A stretch of DNA of 45,919 nt from positions 1 through 45,919 of the forward strand of contig CAJTOB010000018.1 of the NCBI GenBank assembly GCA_910578035.1, written 5' to 3'. This DNA is from an uncultured Muribaculaceae bacterium. Its GTDB lineage: Bacteria > Bacteroidota > Bacteroidia > Bacteroidales > Muribaculaceae. Below the pieces are notes generated by a model, which had not been told where the DNA came from, searched no databases, and saw only the letters and a program-made list of their open reading frames with translations. Below, piece by piece: positions 43,369 through 45,919 of this stretch. Positions within the stretch are counted from its first letter, which is position 1. Each line of letters begins with the position of its first letter. The position numbers were made by a program, and so were the translations under genes.

Positions 43369-44805
43369 ATGGATATCGAAACTCTGAAAAATCTTTTTGA
43401 GAAAACAGCCGGCTGCAAGCCGCAGAGTGTGACAGAACTGCCATCTTCCGGCTCCAATCGCCGATATTTTAGGCTCGAAGGGCCTGACGGCGCAAGCCTG
43501 ATAGGAGTGCTCGGAACTTCTTTGGCTGAAAACAAGGCATTCATATATATGGCAGCCCATTTTGCAGAAAAAGGGCTGCCGGTGCCTGTAGTAGTTGCCG
43601 TGAGTGGCGACGGTATGGCCTATCTTCAGACCGACCTCGGCGATACCGTCCTGTTCAAAGAAATTGAGAAAGGACGCCTCACTAAGTCTTTCTCAAATCA
43701 TGAGAAAGAACTGCTTATAAAAACAATCAGACTTCTTCCAAGGGTGCAGTTCGGGGGCGCGCGCGACATGGATTTCAGCGTCTGCTATCCTACAACCTCC
43801 TTCGACCGTCGCTCCATAATGTGGGATTTGAATTATTTCAAATACTGCTTCCTGAAAGCTACAGGCCTTGATTTTGAAGAAGACAAGCTTGAGGACGATT
43901 TTCAGGCTATGGCCGACGTGCTGCTCCGCACAGATACCGATACATTCATGTATCGCGATTTCCAGAGCCGCAACGTCATGATACGCGATGGCGAGCCATG
44001 GCTGATAGATTTTCAGGGAGGGCGTCGAGGTCCGTTCTACTATGATATAGCATCGTTCCTATGGCAGGCGAAGGCCAATCTGCCGGATAGTCTTCGTGTC
44101 GAACTGCTCGACCACTATCTGGAAGAAGTCCAGAATTTCTATCCTATCGCTAAAGAAGAATTCATGGGCTGTCTTCGTCATTTCGTCCTGTTCAGAACTC
44201 TTCAGGTGCTTGGTGCCTATGGCTTCCGTGGATATTTCGAGAAGAAACCGCATTTCATGCAGAGTGTGCCTTATGCGATAGCAAATCTGCGAGCGCTTCT
44301 GACCACTCCATATGGCGAATATCCTTATCTGAGCAATCTGTTAGTGAAGCTTGTGAATATGAAGCAGTTCACCGATGAAATCGGCAAGAAAAAGCTTACA
44401 GTAAAAGTCCTCAGCTTTGCTTATAAGAAAGGAATTCCCAATGATACTTCAGGCAATGGCGGCGGATACGTATTCGACTGCCGCGCTGTTAACAATCCGG
44501 GTAAATACGACCGCTACAAGCCCTTCACCGGTCTTGACGCGCCAGTGATAGAATTTCTTGAAAACGATGGAGAGATTACGGAATTTCTCTCGCATTGTTA
44601 CGACCTTGTGGATTCTTCAGTGTCGCGATACATCGAACGCGGCTTCACCAATCTTATGGTTGCATTCGGCTGCACCGGCGGACAGCACCGCTCTGTGTAT
44701 TGCGCTCAGCACATGGCAGAGCATATAGCGAAGAAATATAACATTAAGGTAGAACTCGTTCACCGCGAGCAGGATATCCAGCAGACATTCAACATCAAAG
44801 AATGA
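43369..44805 (+). CDS. AmgK-type aminoglycoside-phosphotransferase-fold kinase fused to RapZ C-terminal domain
   Basis: A 478-residue two-domain protein. Residues about 1-335 are an APH-fold kinase like AmgK (anomeric MurNAc/GlcNAc kinase): SSGSNRRYFRLE at the ATP lid, the catalytic loop YRDFQSRN with D197 and N202, and the metal aspartate D215 in LIDFQGGRRGPFYYD. Residues about 342-470 match the RapZ C-terminal domain: SFAYKKGIPND, GGYVFDCRAVNNPG, TGLDAPVIEFL and GCTGGQHRSVYCA (434-446). The RapZ ATPase half is absent. In E. coli the RapZ C-domain binds glucosamine 6-phosphate and controls GlmS synthesis. The gene overlaps the MurU-like gene by 4 bases, pointing to recycling of cell-wall MurNAc to UDP-MurNAc. 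The sensing role of the RapZ part is inferred. Confidence 0.85.
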   Translation: MDIETLKNLFEKTAGCKPQSVTELPSSGSNRRYFRLEGPDGASLIGVLGTSLAENKAFIYMAAHFAEKGLPVPVVVAVSGDGMAYLQTDLGDTVLFKEIEKGRLTKSFSNHEKELLIKTIRLLPRVQFGGARDMDFSVCYPTTSFDRRSIMWDLNYFKYCFLKATGLDFEEDKLEDDFQAMADVLLRTDTDTFMYRDFQSRNVMIRDGEPWLIDFQGGRRGPFYYDIASFLWQAKANLPDSLRVELLDHYLEEVQNFYPIAKEEFMGCLRHFVLFRTLQVLGAYGFRGYFEKKPHFMQSVPYAIANLRALLTTPYGEYPYLSNLLVKLVNMKQFTDEIGKKKLTVKVLSFAYKKGIPNDTSGNGGGYVFDCRAVNNPGKYDRYKPFTGLDAPVIEFLENDGEITEFLSHCYDLVDSSVSRYIERGFTNLMVAFGCTGGQHRSVYCAQHMAEHIAKKYNIKVELVHREQDIQQTFNIKE

Positions 44806-45548
44806 AAGCAGTAGTGTTTGCAGCCGGCATCGGTGCGCGCCTCAAACCCTTTACCGACCATCACCCTAAGGCCTTGGCACCCCTTGCCGGGAAGCCGGTC
44901 TTAGGGCATGTTATTGATAAACTTATGGCTGCCGGTGCTGATGATATCATAGTTAATGTCCACCATTTTCCATCGCAGATTATCAGCTATCTTTCCGAAA
45001 ATTATCCGCATGTAGGCGTAAGCGACGAAAGTGCGCTCCTTCTCGATACAGCCGGTGGCCTAGCCAAGATATATCGGGAGAATGCTTTCCGGACGCCGTT
45101 GTTGCCGTCAGAACCAGTTATAATCCACAATGCTGATATATTTACAGATTTCAGCCTTTGCGGAATGTTGGAGGCGCATAAGGAGGGTAGGGCAACACTG
45201 CTTGTAGACCCTGCGAGGAAATCATCGCGCGAGCTCCTTTTTGATGAAAAAAAGATGATAGGCTGGCGAAATGTAAAGACAGGCATGGTTCGCCCTTCGG
45301 GTATTGAAACAGCCGGTTTACAGCCGGCGGCATTTGGTGGAGTTCATATTATATCAGGAAATATTCTTGCGGCTGTAGATGAGTATGTAGGAGCCGAACT
45401 GACACCGTGCAGCATTATGGATTTCTATATCGATTCTTGTGCAAAGATTGATATTGTTCCTTTTACTCCTGTAAGCCCATACCACTGGTTTGATATCGGC
45501 ACTCCCGAAAAATTGAGTGCAGCGCGTAAATCCGTTGAGAATCAATAG
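44802..45548 (+). CDS. MurU-like sugar-1-phosphate nucleotidyltransferase
   Basis: A 248-residue nucleotidyltransferase with the GT-A signature FAAGIGARLKPFTDHHPKALAPLAGKP, VNVHHF, LLDTAGGLAK and the metal aspartate in IHNADIFTDF. The match is to MurU/GlmU-N and mannose-1-phosphate guanylyltransferase types. Placement directly after an AmgK-type kinase supports MurU: MurNAc 1-phosphate + UTP to UDP-MurNAc. Overlaps its neighbour by 4 bases (ATGA). No terminator before the tRNA promoter. Confidence 0.85.
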   Translation: MKAVVFAAGIGARLKPFTDHHPKALAPLAGKPVLGHVIDKLMAAGADDIIVNVHHFPSQIISYLSENYPHVGVSDESALLLDTAGGLAKIYRENAFRTPLLPSEPVIIHNADIFTDFSLCGMLEAHKEGRATLLVDPARKSSRELLFDEKKMIGWRNVKTGMVRPSGIETAGLQPAAFGGVHIISGNILAAVDEYVGAELTPCSIMDFYIDSCAKIDIVPFTPVSPYHWFDIGTPEKLSAARKSVENQ

Positions 45549-45605
45549 TGTGGCAAAATAAGGACAAATTATTTTTCAAAAACGACAAAAAAACTGCCTC
45601 AAAAA

Positions 45606-45636
45606 TTTGCCATATAAAAAAAAGTGACTACCTTTG
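45606..45636 (+). promoter_or_regulatory. tRNA-Ser promoter (-33 and -7)
   Basis: TTTG (45606-45609) and TACCTTTG (45629-45636) with a 19-base spacer match the Bacteroidota consensus, 28 bases before the tRNA. Confidence 0.85.
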
Positions 45637-45664
45637 CACTACGAAAATGCTACGGCACTTCTAA

Positions 45665-45753
45665 GGAGAGGTGGGTGAGTGGCTGAAACCACCGGTTTGC
45701 TAAACCGACGATGGGAGCAATCCTATCCACGAGTTCGAATCTCGTCCTCTCCG
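45665..45753 (+). tRNA. tRNA-Ser (anticodon GCU)
   Basis: A class II tRNA of 89 bases. The acceptor stem is GGAGAGG (45665-45671) with CCTCTCC (45746-45752), discriminator G at 45753, no encoded CCA. The anticodon loop TTGCTAA has GCT at 45699-45701, reading AGC/AGU. A long variable arm (GATGGGAGCAATCCTATCC region) is diagnostic of serine. The T-arm has GTTCGAATC. The first pair of the anticodon stem is a C-A mismatch. Confidence 0.95.
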
Positions 45754-45761
45754 CCCTTGAT

Positions 45762-45810
45762 GAAAAGCAGTTATACCCTGTACACCGGGTATAACTGCTT
45801 TTCTCTTTAT
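45762..45810 (+). terminator. Terminator after tRNA-Ser
   Basis: A perfect 17-bp stem (45762-45778 with 45787-45803), 8-base loop, then TCTTTAT. It lies 8 bases after the tRNA. Beyond it, 45811-45919 shows no recognisable gene. Confidence 0.9.
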
Positions 45811-45919
45811 AAGATTGATTATGTTGAGGTTAGTCTGGGTCAAGCCGAAATGGCGGTGCATATGGGTGCATGGTAATAAACCTGTGTTTAGGCATATATA
45901 TTGCACAGGCGGAAGATGA

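Noticed and set aside
45760..45876. A 38-codon frame after tRNA-Ser
   Set aside because: It spans the strong terminator hairpin and has no known features; most likely chance.

Overview
The window looks like a chromosomal segment of a gut-type Bacteroidales, most likely Muribaculaceae or a close relative. This is inferred from gene content and signals, not from a marker-gene search. Pointers are: Bacteroidota-type promoters (TTTG, 19-20 nt, TAnnTTTG) in front of rho, clpP and a tRNA gene; weak or absent Shine-Dalgarno sequences; a Rho factor with a long disordered insertion; a PPi-dependent phosphofructokinase; DUF4924 and DUF5106 genes; GH28 and GH2 glycosidases; and Kdo/LPS genes of a Gram-negative envelope.

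Layout. 1-520 is the 3' end of a group II intron: the maturase C-terminus, domains V and VI, and the 3' splice end. 531-3202 (minus) is a two-gene unit of a secreted histidine acid phosphatase and a GH28 lipoprotein. It is divergent from 3511-5618 (plus), a FucP-type sugar permease and a PfkB kinase. 5640-8123 (minus) is a short UvrA paralogue without the UvrB-binding insert. 8235-14901 (plus) holds udk, lptB, a ThiE-like protein, a flippase-like membrane protein, an NfeD protease, kdsB and an M16-like protein without zinc ligands, followed by monocistronic pfp (15000-16649) with a strong terminator.

16728-38987 is a long minus-strand stretch: a tightly overlapping mlaE-mlaF-holB-addB-like-hemW unit; a ROK kinase; rho-FKBP-yjbQ; a GH2 glycosidase; a DUF4924 gene; and a chain of DUF5106, mnmA, bifunctional-nuclease-like, nupG-like, rsmE, kdsA and TPR genes. 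An AlkD-like gene lies at its right edge. 39146-45548 (plus) carries clpP-clpX, recQ, and a pair formed by an AmgK-type kinase fused to a RapZ C-terminal domain and a MurU-like nucleotidyltransferase. tRNA-Ser(GCU), with its own promoter and terminator, closes the window.

How genes work together. KdsA and KdsB (Kdo supply), LptB (LPS export) and MlaE/MlaF (outer-membrane lipid transport) serve the outer membrane. ClpP and ClpX form one protease. HolB, the AddB-like nuclease, RecQ, the UvrA paralogue and the AlkD-like protein belong to DNA replication or repair. MnmA and RsmE modify tRNA and rRNA. The most notable items are the AmgK-RapZ-C fusion next to MurU, which looks like a cell-wall-sugar salvage route with a built-in amino-sugar sensor; a 14-codon open frame in the long rho leader; and the Rho insertion with AT-hook-like motifs. 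No CRISPR array, prophage or classical defence island was seen.
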